This document shows, in pieces, positions 48,130-58,312 of a stretch of 64,000 bases of DNA. The stretch lies in assembly GCF_000380565.1 (NCBI RefSeq), contig NZ_AQYJ01000026.1, forward strand, positions 434,001-498,000, in the 5' to 3' direction. Positions within the stretch are counted from its first letter, which is position 1; each line of letters opens with the position of its first letter. This DNA comes from Microbulbifer variabilis ATCC 700307 (GTDB lineage Bacteria > Pseudomonadota > Gammaproteobacteria > Pseudomonadales > Cellvibrionaceae). A model generated the notes under the pieces. It was not told the origin of the DNA. It ran no database searches and saw only the letters and a program-made list of their open reading frames with translations. The translations under genes and the position numbers were made by a program.

Positions 48130-48561
48130 GTGAGTGAATACGCAGAATTTACTGACGAGAACTTTAGGCTTCTAGTTTTGGAAAAACTGATGTATTTCCA
48201 TAAAGTCATCCAACCGGAATTTAATGTTTTCGAGTTTGCTGCCAATCATCTAGGGAGAACAATAGATATAGAAGAAGAAGGTTATGACCCGATCCATGAA
48301 GTGCAAGATTATTTTCGAAGAATAGAAATAAAGAAAGAGTGGCTCACAGATATCACAGAACTTCGTCAGGAAGGCAGTTACCCTATCTGGACTCAAATCA
48401 TTCCATTTTGGTGCGGAACAACAGACGATTTTGACATATGCTCAACTGCAGATACGAATCTCCTACCTAACCTGAAAAAGCTTATCCTTTTTTACAATGA
48501 AGAAAATCCGGAAATTCTGGAGGAATTCAAAGCCAAAGGAATTGATGCAAAGTGGGTCTAA
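48130..48561 (+). CDS. Hypothetical acidic protein
   Basis: 143 residues from GTG 48130, with AGGGA about 10 bases upstream. It is acidic, without signal peptide or membrane helix. Visible segments are NFRLLVLEKLMYFHKVIQPE, IPFWCGTTDDFDICSTAD and LPNLKKLILFYNEENPEILE. The pattern of an aromatic/DxFDI segment followed by a leucine-rich NLKKL stretch resembles small DUF6892-like or immunity-type proteins, but I cannot place it securely. AT-rich. 271 bases without a gene precede it. Confidence 0.65.
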   Translation: MSEYAEFTDENFRLLVLEKLMYFHKVIQPEFNVFEFAANHLGRTIDIEEEGYDPIHEVQDYFRRIEIKKEWLTDITELRQEGSYPIWTQIIPFWCGTTDDFDICSTADTNLLPNLKKLILFYNEENPEILEEFKAKGIDAKWV

Positions 48562-48669
48562 ACAGAAACTAAGACAAATTACATAATAATTAGCGATGCA
48601 TCACTGACCAGGGGAGCTGCAAGACAGGCCGAAAGCCCCAGCCTGTCCCACACTGTAAAAGTACTATTT

Positions 48670-49605
48670 TTAGACGGGTTGCACTTCTTCTAAAGTTCGA
48701 AACTTAGCTTTGGCAGCAGGTTTCTCCGGCATCGGCAGAGCAACAGGCACCTGTTGCGACTGGCCAGTGGCCATAACCACAGTACTGCCGTGGCGAGCGG
48801 CGCTCACCAGTGCATCATTGTCGGCGATAGCAGTCATAAATCGTAAAGCCTCATCGGCACTGGTGCCGGCATTAGTTAACACTTTGACTGCTTCAGCGGC
48901 ACTCTCGGCATAAACTCGACGCGCTTCACCCATTTTCTCCATACGAATCTTAACCGATTCACCGTCGGCTTTGGCCTTGCCCACTTCCCGCTCACGGATT
49001 GCTTCGGCTTCATAGGTAGCCGCCTGCTTCTCCCGCTGCATTTCCATTACCTTGTTAGCCTGGACTTCGACAGACTTGGGCAGACGCGGCTCATCCGAAA
49101 GCACATCGACTATCTCAACGCCAAAGTCGTGAAAAAAATCACGTAAGCGCTCTTTGGCTTTATCAGCTATCTGTTCTTTTTTGTTGTACACATCTTCAAG
49201 TTCAATGCCATTCGCTACCGGAATTGCAGCATCAGTGGCAAAAGACTTCAGCTGAGATTGGTAATTCTCCAGATCATACAATGCTTTATATGCAAGCTTC
49301 ACATCGGACGATACCTGGTGCTGTACTTTAAGTACTAAACCGAAGGTAACATGATTGCTGGTCTTCAGGTTAAGATCCACCGGCGTCTCGTGCAGAGCTG
49401 TGGATGCCTTTTTATCAACCCATGAGAGGTAGGGAATAATCAAGTTGAATCCAGGAGTAGCGGTCTTCCAGTATTTGCCAAGAAATAGCACAAAATGGTA
49501 CTGCTTTGGCTTAACGATAACAATGGCTTTTGGCAGCAGGAAAACTATAGCCAGAATGAGCACAATAGCCCAAGAGGAAATATTTATAGAGAACTGTTCG
49601 AGCAT
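48670..49605 (-). CDS. SPFH/band 7 membrane protein
   Basis: A prohibitin/stomatin-like protein, 311 residues. A single N-terminal transmembrane helix (about 10-32) is followed by the band 7 domain (LPKAIVIVKPKQYHFVLFLG, GFNLIIPYLSWVDKKASTAL). A charged alpha-helical coiled coil (about 185-250; EVQANKVMEMQREKQAATYE) and a Pro/Ala-rich C-terminus follow. SPFH proteins oligomerise and often regulate membrane proteases. No NfeD or protease partner gene adjoins it. An inverted repeat (GACAGGC/GCCTGTC, 48623-48647) lies after the stop codon. Confidence 0.92.
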   Translation of the reverse strand: MLEQFSINISSWAIVLILAIVFLLPKAIVIVKPKQYHFVLFLGKYWKTATPGFNLIIPYLSWVDKKASTALHETPVDLNLKTSNHVTFGLVLKVQHQVSSDVKLAYKALYDLENYQSQLKSFATDAAIPVANGIELEDVYNKKEQIADKAKERLRDFFHDFGVEIVDVLSDEPRLPKSVEVQANKVMEMQREKQAATYEAEAIREREVGKAKADGESVKIRMEKMGEARRVYAESAAEAVKVLTNAGTSADEALRFMTAIADNDALVSAARHGSTVVMATGQSQQVPVALPMPEKPAAKAKFRTLEEVQPV

Positions 49606-50330
49606 ATCTTCTTTTAATCCTGAGCAAGGAATCTAACAGAATGACAATCAGGGTAATATCCTCCCAGATTTATCATCACTGATCTTATTAGGGTTATGGA
49701 ACTACGAATCTTTTGGATATTATTGAGAGTATAGTTTTTGTCATCAGCAATCAATCTATGACCGAGAGATTCAAAAATACGGAAACAGTCAGCTTCAACC
49801 CATCAATGAATCATCTACCTATTCTCTCTCACCCTCTTCCAAGTTTTTTACAATCACCTTTTCTTTATTATGACACTGATACCTGGGAGATCTTACCAGA
49901 TCACAACTTGTAATTATATGAAGTGACTTAGACACACCTACTAGTACTAGGCGGCCAATAAAAGGAGAGAAATGATCGCAGCAAACGGTAGCCATGGAGC
50001 GAAAAAAGTTATCTGTCATCATCCTAGTGACCATCCACACCACACCCTCCGAATTTGGCACCTCCTCATCATCACCAGCACACTGGCATCCAACCAAACA
50101 CCCAGAAATTTATTCAGACAACTCTAAACGAAGGTACCAACGTATCGACTTAAAAATAAATTCAAAAAAACCAAGACTTACACACAAACAATTTATTAGA
50201 CAAAGAAAAATGCGACTCAAAATTTACTCACTCACAGGTTTAAATGTAATATTAGTAGCTCTCCCCCTAATATACGATCAAGCTGCACGCTGTGCCAATC
50301 AAACTCTCATACGAAATAAAGGAAAAATAA
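49606..50330. other. 725-base AT-rich stretch without a supported gene
   Basis: Open frames at 49713, 49994 and 49819-50097 (minus) lack convincing starts, ribosome binding sites or recognisable protein character; the 49994 frame overlaps the GFA gene. The stretch may hold promoters for the SPFH and GFA genes or remnants of decayed DNA. No RNA structure was identified. Confidence 0.4.
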
Positions 50331-50723
50331 ATGAGCTACTTACAAGAAGGTGGATGTTTTTGTCGCAATGTACGTTACAAAATCAAGGGGGAACCTGTAT
50401 TACAGCTTTTTTGCTTCTGTAGTGATTGTAGAATGATAACCGGATCAGATGCCTGGCCAGGATTTATGGTTAGGAGTTCAGATTTCTTATGCTCACTAGG
50501 TATTCCAAAAATCTACAAAAAGGTATCAAGTGAAGGGCGGACCGTAAAACAACATTTCTGCAAAAACTGTGGCTCAAATCTTTGGGGGGAGACAGAGTTC
50601 GGCCTGATTAGTGTTGGAGCAGGCACTTTAGACAACCCAGATATATTTAACCCATCCAATAAGGTTTTCACATCTGGAGTTCCTCATTGGGCAAGAGTTC
50701 CAGAAAATCTAGAGAGCCTCTAG
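50331..50723 (+). CDS. GFA family (glutathione-dependent formaldehyde-activating-like) protein
   Basis: 130 residues of the GFA/CENP-V zinc fold. Zinc cysteines appear in GGCFCRNVRYKI, FCFCSDCRMITG and HFCKNCGSNLWGE. AAGGAAAAATAA precedes the ATG. Most family members are not formaldehyde-activating enzymes, so the biochemical role is open. It is followed after 88 bases by a small DUF7661-like gene. Confidence 0.92.
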   Translation: MSYLQEGGCFCRNVRYKIKGEPVLQLFCFCSDCRMITGSDAWPGFMVRSSDFLCSLGIPKIYKKVSSEGRTVKQHFCKNCGSNLWGETEFGLISVGAGTLDNPDIFNPSNKVFTSGVPHWARVPENLESL

Positions 50724-50811
50724 CTAAGCGTGGCCTCAGAAACATAGCCAAAAGAGCCTGTACCAATTTGGGCAATTAACATCGAAAAAAATAGAAAGTA
50801 GAATTTTTACA

Positions 50812-51048
50812 ATGAAAGTTTATAGTTACAGTATTTTTGGTCGAGAAGTTATAATTGAAAGGCATAATGACGGCTGGCTGGCATTCTTCCAAGGTCCTGA
50901 AGGAAAGCGAAGACCTGCAGGGATAATTATACCATTTGAGATTACCGAGGGGGAACTAGCCCAGTATTTATCAGATTTATGCCATGAATGGGCGTCGGAA
51001 AGATATCAAGATGTGATACTGTTGAAGGAAACAAATATCTCAACATGA
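50812..51048 (+). CDS. Small DUF7661-like protein
   Basis: 78 residues: MKVYSYSIFGREVIIERHND, WLAFFQGPEGKRRPAGIIIP and then ELAQYLSDLCHEWAS. The layout resembles the small DUF7661 family as I remember it; function unknown. No good ribosome binding site is visible. Codon use is AT-rich like its neighbours. Confidence 0.7.
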   Translation: MKVYSYSIFGREVIIERHNDGWLAFFQGPEGKRRPAGIIIPFEITEGELAQYLSDLCHEWASERYQDVILLKETNIST

Positions 51049-51150
51049 CAGCAGTCCTTAATATAAAATCATAATTGCAAATAGTAGTCACCAGTCCCCT
51101 ACAAAGAAAAATCGAATATTTTAATAATAATCGAACTTGGAGATAACCAC

Positions 51151-52278
51151 TTGCGATACCCAGCAATAGACATTACCAGAGGTATTTTAGTCGTTGTTAT
51201 GGCGCTCGATCACACTCGAGATTTCTGGACGGCCATCCAGTTTGACCCCCTCGACCTATCCCAAACCTCTGTGATGCTATTTCTTACCCGCTGGATCACA
51301 CATATTTGCGCCCCTGGTTTTATTTTTTTAACCGGGCTAAGTGCCTATTTACATGGTAAAAAGTTAAACTCCAAGCAGGAACTCTCTCAGTTTTTGCTGG
51401 TAAGGGGCCTGGTACTAATCCTCCTGGAGCTTACATTAGTTAATCTTTCCTGGCAGTTTGATTACAACTATGCCTTTGTTCAGGTTATATGGGCGCTGGG
51501 GCTATCAATGATACTACTAGCAGGCCTGATTTACCTCCCCAATAAGTTGACCCTTATAGCCTGCCTGGCCTTAGTTGGATTGCATGGCTATATAAACGAT
51601 AATTACATACGCCAACTACTGGGAAGTTACGAGTGGATATGGATCCTGGCTCATGTTCGCAGCGGATTCAGGCTATTTGAGTTTGATACCGGAATTTTCG
51701 CCGCCTACAATATCATCCCTCTATTTGCCCTTATGTACCTAGGGTATGCATCTGGCACTCTATATGAACTGGAGGCAAAAAAAAGGGTACACTTTCTCCT
51801 AATGGCAGCAGCAGTACTAGCGATCCTATTCTTTAGTTCAAGGTTTATTGGCTTTGGGGACCCCCATGTCTGGAATCCTGATGAAGGTATTCTCGGCTTT
51901 ATCAATACTTCCAAATATCCAATGTCATTTAACTATATAGTAATGACTATGTGTATAGTATTACTAACAATGGCATTAGTAGAAAACAGAAAAAACAAGG
52001 TATTAAATATATTTCTTATGTTCGGCCAGGCATCACTCTTTTTCTATCTCTTACATGTACCGATTATCAATTTAGCCGCTCACCTTTGGACATATCTGGA
52101 ATTTGGAGTTGCAACCAACTTCTTCAATGGCACTAAAGTATGGCCAGAAGGCTATGAGCCAAACCTGGCGCGAACCTACTTATTCTGGATTGTACTTATC
52201 GGCACATTGTATTATCCGTGTAAGAAGTACCTAAAAAAGAAAAAAGAGAGCAACTCGGTAATCTATTCATACGTATAG
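51151..52278 (+). CDS. DUF1624/HGSNAT-like acyltransferase membrane protein
   Basis: 375 residues from a TTG start behind GGAG. The N-terminal RYPAIDITRGILVVVMALDH is typical of the heparan-alpha-glucosaminide N-acetyltransferase catalytic domain (DUF1624), with His in MALDHTRDFW the likely catalytic residue. About ten hydrophobic segments follow. Bacterial members are presumed to acetylate glycans from the membrane, but the acceptor is unknown. A basic KKYLKKKKESN stretch ends the protein. Confidence 0.87.
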   Translation: MRYPAIDITRGILVVVMALDHTRDFWTAIQFDPLDLSQTSVMLFLTRWITHICAPGFIFLTGLSAYLHGKKLNSKQELSQFLLVRGLVLILLELTLVNLSWQFDYNYAFVQVIWALGLSMILLAGLIYLPNKLTLIACLALVGLHGYINDNYIRQLLGSYEWIWILAHVRSGFRLFEFDTGIFAAYNIIPLFALMYLGYASGTLYELEAKKRVHFLLMAAAVLAILFFSSRFIGFGDPHVWNPDEGILGFINTSKYPMSFNYIVMTMCIVLLTMALVENRKNKVLNIFLMFGQASLFFYLLHVPIINLAAHLWTYLEFGVATNFFNGTKVWPEGYEPNLARTYLFWIVLIGTLYYPCKKYLKKKKESNSVIYSYV

Positions 52279-52393
52279 ATTAGCTGAGGATCAGTAGCCA
52301 GAAGCTGGTACAAAACTGGATCGTTCTGCGATCCAGTTGAGATATTTTTGAGGTCTGAGAAAAAATGAAATATAGGTTGCAGGCGGCTATAAA

Positions 52394-55300
52394 CTAATAA
52401 TCCTTTTTCCACTGCAACTCTACACTGCCAGAACCACTATCTCCATCATCTGCGGTTTTGAACTCCAAGTTTAGGTTCTCACGCAATTCTATTTGCATTT
52501 CCGCCTGCCAGGGGCTCAGCGGATCGGTGCTGCGTTGCAACTCTACATAAATCCGATTGGTAATATATTTACCCAAACTAAGGGCATATTCTTCGCCCTC
52601 ATCTCCTTCCTCCTGCTCAATATTAAGGGTATCGAGACGCAGCAATTCACGGGTTTTTGCTACCGGATCGAGCACGGCACGACCGGTTTGTAGGCTACGC
52701 ACCACGCTCACCAGACGTACGGCTTGTAGCGGTGAAATATCTGAAAGAGACTTGCCAAATAGTAATTGCGCTAAAATTTCATCCTGAGAGGCTGAAGGAT
52801 CTGAGCTGAAAGTAATATCCAGGTCAGTTGCAGAGCCTGAAATATTTGCTGTGATTTCACCATCGCGATAGCTATAAACACCCTCGACAAACACTGCCAC
52901 TTCATTATTTTCGAAGCGAATCTCTCCCTCCTGAAGATTAAACTTCTTACCTAGCAGGTCAAAACTGCCGCGCACGATAGTCAGCTCACCTGAGGCTTCC
53001 GGTTTGGCCGCAGTTCCGTGAATATCCACTTGACCGCGCAACTGCGAGTTAAGTCCAAGTCCGCGCACATAGGACTGCTGATCCAGAATCACCTCGACTC
53101 CCAAACTGATCTTGCTAAGCAGCAGCGGTGCACGCTCCACCTGTGGGCCATCCACCTGGACCTCCACTACTTGAATTTCCGGAACCGTGCTGCCAATCCA
53201 CTGCTCAATTTGTACTGCCAATGGTCGCAGGGTAAAACGACCGGTGATTTGCGCATCCTCAGTCGAACCCGACAGGGTAGCTTCTCCAGAGATTGCACCG
53301 CGTACTCCCGGAGTATTCAGTAAGTGTGCCCTATTCAGATTTAAGCTTAAGCTCATCTGTGGCGGTGCCTGCTCGGGAAAAAACACGGCCCCTCCCAAAC
53401 TAATCGTACCGCCATCAACAACTGTGGCACTGCCTCTTTCGACAAGCCACTTTCCCGGGGTCAAGCGTGTATAAAAATCAATATTGGTAATACGGGTGTG
53501 GCTTGGGCGGTGCTCATAGCTTGCTCCACTCAGTTCTATCCCACCAACAAGGTGAGGCTCACCCAAAGTGCCGACACCATCCGCTGAGAAACTCAGCAAA
53601 CCGCGCATTACATGTATCCTGGGGTCAATAAATTCAGCAACGACAGACAGATCTGCGGAACCACTGCTCACCAGCTGTAGAGGAATATCGCTCACAGACC
53701 CCGCTGAACTATCAGAAAACAACCGTTCAAAAATGGGAGAAATCAATAACTTGGCACTGCTATCTATTGCACGGCGACCATCGTGCTCAGCCACGAGAGA
53801 TACCTGCAATTCCCCACCTTCGGTATGCCATTCAAGCACTGTTGAGAGAGGCTGCACCTGCACACGCCCTTGCTCACGGCCGGGCGTATAACCACTGATT
53901 CGCAATTCCCCTTCAAGCTGTGGCTGGCGCGGGCTGCCAGTAATACTTGAGTACAAAACGACATCACCCTGCTCAGGTGTATTAAACGGTAACTCTCGTG
54001 AGAGATCTTCCAGTGAGGCCCTGCCCTGCAGCTGCAGATCCAGCCGCTGCTCGTTGAGACTACCGTGGGCCCACAACTGGTTGCGCCCCGCCCACAGAAA
54101 TTCCAGCCCGTCCACAACCAGACTCTTATCCGCATAATCAAGCACTCCCTGCAACTGCCAGGGTTCATGGCGATAGCCACCCTGGGCCAACACACTGGCG
54201 CGTACTTCAGGGTTGGTAAGTGCTCCCTTGATCTCGCCATCCAGGCTAAGCTCGCCTTCCAGGGTCTTGGGTAGCGGCAACCCTAACACCTCGAACAGGG
54301 GTAGCGGCAGGTTGCGCGCACTCACCCCCAGCTCAAGCCGACCCAGCTTTGGCTCAAGTGCTCCCTCAGCTTCAATCAGTGCAATTCCCTCGCGCCCCAG
54401 GCGCTGGGCTTCCTTTGCAAGTTCGGTGAGACGGCTCGCATTTTGCTCGGGCTGACTCGCCCCTTTTTGCATACTCGGGATAGTGGTCGGTGACTGGGGG
54501 CCGCGGAATTGCCCCATGTCGAAATGGTCTATGGATCCGTTGGCATATAACTCCACACGCAACCCTTGCAGATTAATCTTTTCGAGGTCGCCGCTGGCAT
54601 CACCCTTCAGGTTGTATCGGTATTCGTGAACCAGGCCATCGGATTCCAGGCTAGTATTCAGGCGCGGATTGGACCAGGGACCTTCCACACCAACCTGCCC
54701 CTGCAGGCCCAAGCTAACACCCTTAGCTGAAGCGAGACCGAGATCTTCACTTGGGTTGAGATTGCGAATATCTACCTGCAGCTGCAAGTTCAGTGCTTCA
54801 GACTCAATATCTACAGTGCCACCGCCAAGGATATTTAACTTGTCCCCCACCAGGGAAAAATCCGTAATGGTTAGCCCCTTCAAGTTTCCATTGACTCGGG
54901 CTGTCAACTCATTCTGTAAATTTCGGTAAACCGATACAGCACTCAAATCTCCCTGCAAATCCGGGTTATCCCAAGGTCCCTGTGCGGTTAGCTGTAATTG
55001 GTGCAGAGTACCGGAAAAGTCATCAGGGATTTTCAGCTGCTCTGTTTGCGGGAGGGAAAATAGAAGGCGGCGAATCTCCTCAACTCCCAGCTCCTGCACG
55101 GCCGCACTCATATCCAGGGTTTTATTTTCAGTATCTATACTGCCCGCGGTACGCATCTGTGCCCCAGCAAATTCCAGCCACAGGGACTCCAGGTGAATCA
55201 TTCCCTGTATGGTATTTACCTCGCCTATCAGCTCCAGGGGCTGCTCCCGATAACTACTGTTCAGTTTTACCTGGCCAGAGATATCGGGCAGCGGTAATGT

Positions 55301-56410
55301 GCCGGAAACTGTTAAGCCAGCACTGAACCAACCGCTGTGCAAGACATTTTGCCAAGGGCGGGAAAGTGTAATAGGTAAGCGATTGAGATGAAGCTCTGCG
55401 CTGATATTGTCAGCGCTAATATTGCCAGACAAGGTGCTGCGTTTACCATCCACTTGTAACCAGATGCCATCGGTATGCACCCGCCAGGGAAACAAATCAA
55501 AAACCAAACTGCCTGTCAGCGCCAGTTTGTGCTGGGAAAAAGGTGTGGAAAGAGACTCAATATCAACCTGTATCTGTTTATCGCGACGGCGTAGGGAAAT
55601 TTTTCCTCGCGCATCCAGCCCCTGCCCCTGAGGTAAATGCAACTGCCGCCCAACAAATCCCTGTGCTTTTTCACTGGCAGAGAAATCCAAAACAAATCGC
55701 CCGGGCTGACGCTCGCGCCCATCGGCAATAAACTGCAAATCACCACCACTTAATTCGCGAATTTCCAGCTGCAATTGGGTGGGCTGCCCCTCCCACCGGT
55801 AGAGGCTGTTGCCATACACAGAGATCGCAGGGATATCGGTTATCTTACTGCTGATCAATTGCAATCGCTCAAGCCGTAGCTCCCCAAGGCGGAACCTAGG
55901 TACTAAGGTTTCCCAAGTGGTGGCTTCTCTATTACCAGCCTCTTCCTGTAAATCCTGAGCGGTTTTCTCTTCCGCTCGAGCCAGGGATTTCAGTAGTTCA
56001 TCGAGTACATCAATATTTAATAGAAAGTCCTTGACTACAACTCGATCAATATTGACAGGATTACTGGAAAAACTTTGCAGCTCCAATTCCAGTTGATAAC
56101 CCTCCGCCAGGGTATTGCTCTCAAAATCTACCCGAAGACGCTCGAAAAACCATGCGCCGAGGCGCTCACTACCAATTCCCTCCGCCTCAATAGAGAGGCC
56201 GTCTATCACCTGCTCCGCCCCATAAAAAGCTGTGCGAGTAAGACTTACCCGCCCCTGTTCAGTACCCAAGAAATAAATCAATGAAAGTACAATCAGTAAG
56301 CACAGGCCGGTTAGAAGCGATCCCCCAGCACCAAAGGATCGCCACAGACCACGCAGGAGAGCACCCAGCGCCCGGGCCAAACCCATTGCAAATGCGTTCA
56401 ACCTGGCCAT
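52394..56410 (-). CDS. tamB: Translocation and assembly module protein TamB
   Basis: A 1338-residue AsmA-like protein spanning the periplasm, implicated in lipid transport and outer membrane protein assembly. An N-terminal transmembrane helix (about 31-51) is followed by long beta-rich repeats and a C-terminal DUF490 domain (VRGSFDLLGKKFNLQEGEIR, QDEILAQLLFGKSLSDISPL). The final strand VELQWKKDY ends with an aromatic. Its ATG overlaps the tamA stop by one base, so tamA-tamB is one operon. Confidence 0.95.
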   Translation of the reverse strand: MARLNAFAMGLARALGALLRGLWRSFGAGGSLLTGLCLLIVLSLIYFLGTEQGRVSLTRTAFYGAEQVIDGLSIEAEGIGSERLGAWFFERLRVDFESNTLAEGYQLELELQSFSSNPVNIDRVVVKDFLLNIDVLDELLKSLARAEEKTAQDLQEEAGNREATTWETLVPRFRLGELRLERLQLISSKITDIPAISVYGNSLYRWEGQPTQLQLEIRELSGGDLQFIADGRERQPGRFVLDFSASEKAQGFVGRQLHLPQGQGLDARGKISLRRRDKQIQVDIESLSTPFSQHKLALTGSLVFDLFPWRVHTDGIWLQVDGKRSTLSGNISADNISAELHLNRLPITLSRPWQNVLHSGWFSAGLTVSGTLPLPDISGQVKLNSSYREQPLELIGEVNTIQGMIHLESLWLEFAGAQMRTAGSIDTENKTLDMSAAVQELGVEEIRRLLFSLPQTEQLKIPDDFSGTLHQLQLTAQGPWDNPDLQGDLSAVSVYRNLQNELTARVNGNLKGLTITDFSLVGDKLNILGGGTVDIESEALNLQLQVDIRNLNPSEDLGLASAKGVSLGLQGQVGVEGPWSNPRLNTSLESDGLVHEYRYNLKGDASGDLEKINLQGLRVELYANGSIDHFDMGQFRGPQSPTTIPSMQKGASQPEQNASRLTELAKEAQRLGREGIALIEAEGALEPKLGRLELGVSARNLPLPLFEVLGLPLPKTLEGELSLDGEIKGALTNPEVRASVLAQGGYRHEPWQLQGVLDYADKSLVVDGLEFLWAGRNQLWAHGSLNEQRLDLQLQGRASLEDLSRELPFNTPEQGDVVLYSSITGSPRQPQLEGELRISGYTPGREQGRVQVQPLSTVLEWHTEGGELQVSLVAEHDGRRAIDSSAKLLISPIFERLFSDSSAGSVSDIPLQLVSSGSADLSVVAEFIDPRIHVMRGLLSFSADGVGTLGEPHLVGGIELSGASYEHRPSHTRITNIDFYTRLTPGKWLVERGSATVVDGGTISLGGAVFFPEQAPPQMSLSLNLNRAHLLNTPGVRGAISGEATLSGSTEDAQITGRFTLRPLAVQIEQWIGSTVPEIQVVEVQVDGPQVERAPLLLSKISLGVEVILDQQSYVRGLGLNSQLRGQVDIHGTAAKPEASGELTIVRGSFDLLGKKFNLQEGEIRFENNEVAVFVEGVYSYRDGEITANISGSATDLDITFSSDPSASQDEILAQLLFGKSLSDISPLQAVRLVSVVRSLQTGRAVLDPVAKTRELLRLDTLNIEQEEGDEGEEYALSLGKYITNRIYVELQRSTDPLSPWQAEMQIELRENLNLEFKTADDGDSGSGSVELQWKKDY

Positions 56411-58209
56411 CAGAAAGCCTGCCCCAGGCTGATATAGACCTGGTAACGATCATCCACACCATCGCGGCGATCCAGGGGAAAGGCGAGATCGAAACGAATG
56501 GGGGCAAAAGAGGTGATATAGCGCACACCAAAACCTGTGCCCCAAAAAAGGTCTGAAAAGTTAGGGCTCGGATCTTCGTAGGCATTGCCACCATCAAGGA
56601 ATAAGACCCCACCCCAGGTATCCGTAAAACGAAAGCGCCCCTCAATAGAAACCTCACTGAGACCGCGTCCACCTATTGAGTCGGACAGGGTTTCCTCGCC
56701 GTCCTCATTAATTTCAACAATACGCGGCCCCAACTCCTGGTAGCCATATCCACGCACCGAACCGCCGCCCCCCGCATAAAAGCGCTCATCCGCAGGAAGT
56801 TCCAGGTTGGCCGCACCGGTAATAGCCCCCGCTTTAATACGCAAGGCCAGTGTGGGTTCGTAGCGCATAGACTCTGCCGTTTTATAAGCAGTCAGTTGCA
56901 GGATATTTTTTACAAAGGACGTACTGTTTTTGTTTAAGTCCAGATAGGGCTTAATTTCCAATGCGGTGGTAGCCCCACGACGAGCATCTAGTGGTTTATC
57001 TGTAGTATTCAGTTTAAAACCAAGGGGAAATGCCAGCAGATGATAGTTCTCATCCGGATCCCCATCCTCCACAGCACCATCCACTTTTTCATCCACACGG
57101 CTGAATTTGAGTTCAGCCCCTGCGCTAATAGTACGGTGCTTGCTCAATTTTCGCGATACCAGCCCCTTGAGAGTCAATGCTTTGGAGCGATAAGAATCTA
57201 CATCTTCACCGGTAAGGGCCACGCTCGCGGTAAAGCGCTGCTTGTCCCTAAAGAAGCGCGGTATGGTCAGTTTGCTCTCTAAAGTCTGCTTGACTTTGTT
57301 TACCTTGCTTTCAACTTCCAACTTTTCACCGCGATGAAAAATATTGCGATGCTCCCAACTGGCGGACACACCGGGGCCCTCATCAGAGGTGTATCCCACC
57401 CCCAATGTAACTGTACGGTGGTTTCGTTCTTGCACAATAAATATGACATCCACCAAGCCGTTATAGGGTTCCGATACCTGATGAGTCACATTGGAAATTA
57501 AATTCGTGCGCAATAATCGCAACTGGGCTGCATCCAATTTGCTGCGGCTGAAACAGTCTCCAGGACTAATATTCAACTTGCTGCGCAAGTAGTCTTCTTC
57601 AATTGAGGTAGCGCCGAGAATTTGTACATCGCCCACCATTACCTCCGGGCTCGGCGCTACACGGTACACCAGGCGAGCAGCGGCCTCCTGGTGGATCACT
57701 GTAGCTTGGTAGGTAACATCGACATTGAGCAGACAGGCATTATTGTTGAGGTACGTGGTTATCTTCTGCACGCCTTCGAGTACCTCATCGGCCTGAAGCG
57801 GGTCGCCAACTGAGATAGGCAAGCCGGGAAAGCCCGCACGCAGTTCTACAGGCATTTCAATATCCAGACTTTTGATCAGGTACTGTGGGCCTGGTACAAC
57901 CTGGTAAACAATTTCATTGCTCAGTACAGACTCTCGTACAGTAGCGTCATAGTACCCCTCCGAACGCAGCAATTTTGCGAGGTTGCCGCGTTCGTAGTGG
58001 GCTACATCCTGTGGGTCTTCATAGCTCTCAAGGGCGCTGCTGTTCTTGCGAAGTTCATTGAGTTCTTTACTCAATTTTTCTTGCAGCTGGGAATCACCTT
58101 GTACATACAATGAAAAGCTAGGTAATTTGGAGAAAAAAGGGATAGCTATTGCCTGCTGCAGAGGCAGCAATGCAAAACCGATAAGCAGGGAGATAAAGAG
58201 AGTTCGCAA
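56410..58209 (-). CDS. tamA: Translocation and assembly module protein TamA
   Basis: An Omp85-family outer membrane protein, 599 residues. Signal peptide about 1-22. Three POTRA domains (about 28-265) precede the 16-strand barrel. Omp85 motifs are visible: ERFYAGGGGSVRGYGYQELG (VRGY motif), WGGVLFLDGGNAY, and the C-terminal FDLAFPLDRRDGVDDRYQVY ending in F. It is first in the tamAB operon; a compound hairpin lies upstream at 58313-58363. Confidence 0.95.
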   Translation of the reverse strand: MRTLFISLLIGFALLPLQQAIAIPFFSKLPSFSLYVQGDSQLQEKLSKELNELRKNSSALESYEDPQDVAHYERGNLAKLLRSEGYYDATVRESVLSNEIVYQVVPGPQYLIKSLDIEMPVELRAGFPGLPISVGDPLQADEVLEGVQKITTYLNNNACLLNVDVTYQATVIHQEAAARLVYRVAPSPEVMVGDVQILGATSIEEDYLRSKLNISPGDCFSRSKLDAAQLRLLRTNLISNVTHQVSEPYNGLVDVIFIVQERNHRTVTLGVGYTSDEGPGVSASWEHRNIFHRGEKLEVESKVNKVKQTLESKLTIPRFFRDKQRFTASVALTGEDVDSYRSKALTLKGLVSRKLSKHRTISAGAELKFSRVDEKVDGAVEDGDPDENYHLLAFPLGFKLNTTDKPLDARRGATTALEIKPYLDLNKNSTSFVKNILQLTAYKTAESMRYEPTLALRIKAGAITGAANLELPADERFYAGGGGSVRGYGYQELGPRIVEINEDGEETLSDSIGGRGLSEVSIEGRFRFTDTWGGVLFLDGGNAYEDPSPNFSDLFWGTGFGVRYITSFAPIRFDLAFPLDRRDGVDDRYQVYISLGQAF

Positions 58210-58312
58210 AATATTAATCCGTTGACCGCAGCGGCTACTCCGCGCACTTCCAGGTATCCATTCCCTTCACATACGATTTTGCCCCAGAACTGGTAATGTC
58301 CAGGTGAAGTTT

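Noticed and set aside
49713..49913. 66-codon reading frame in the AT-rich gap
   Set aside because: It depends on a TTG start without a ribosome binding site; composition looks random.
49994..50422. 142-codon plus-strand reading frame before the GFA gene
   Set aside because: It overlaps the well-supported GFA gene in another frame, has no good ribosome binding site and no protein-like pattern.
48670..52278. Anti-phage or toxin-antitoxin system among the SPFH, GFA, small hypothetical and DUF1624 genes
   Set aside because: No effector nuclease, NTPase, protease partner or toxin motif was found, and the genes are on different strands with large gaps.
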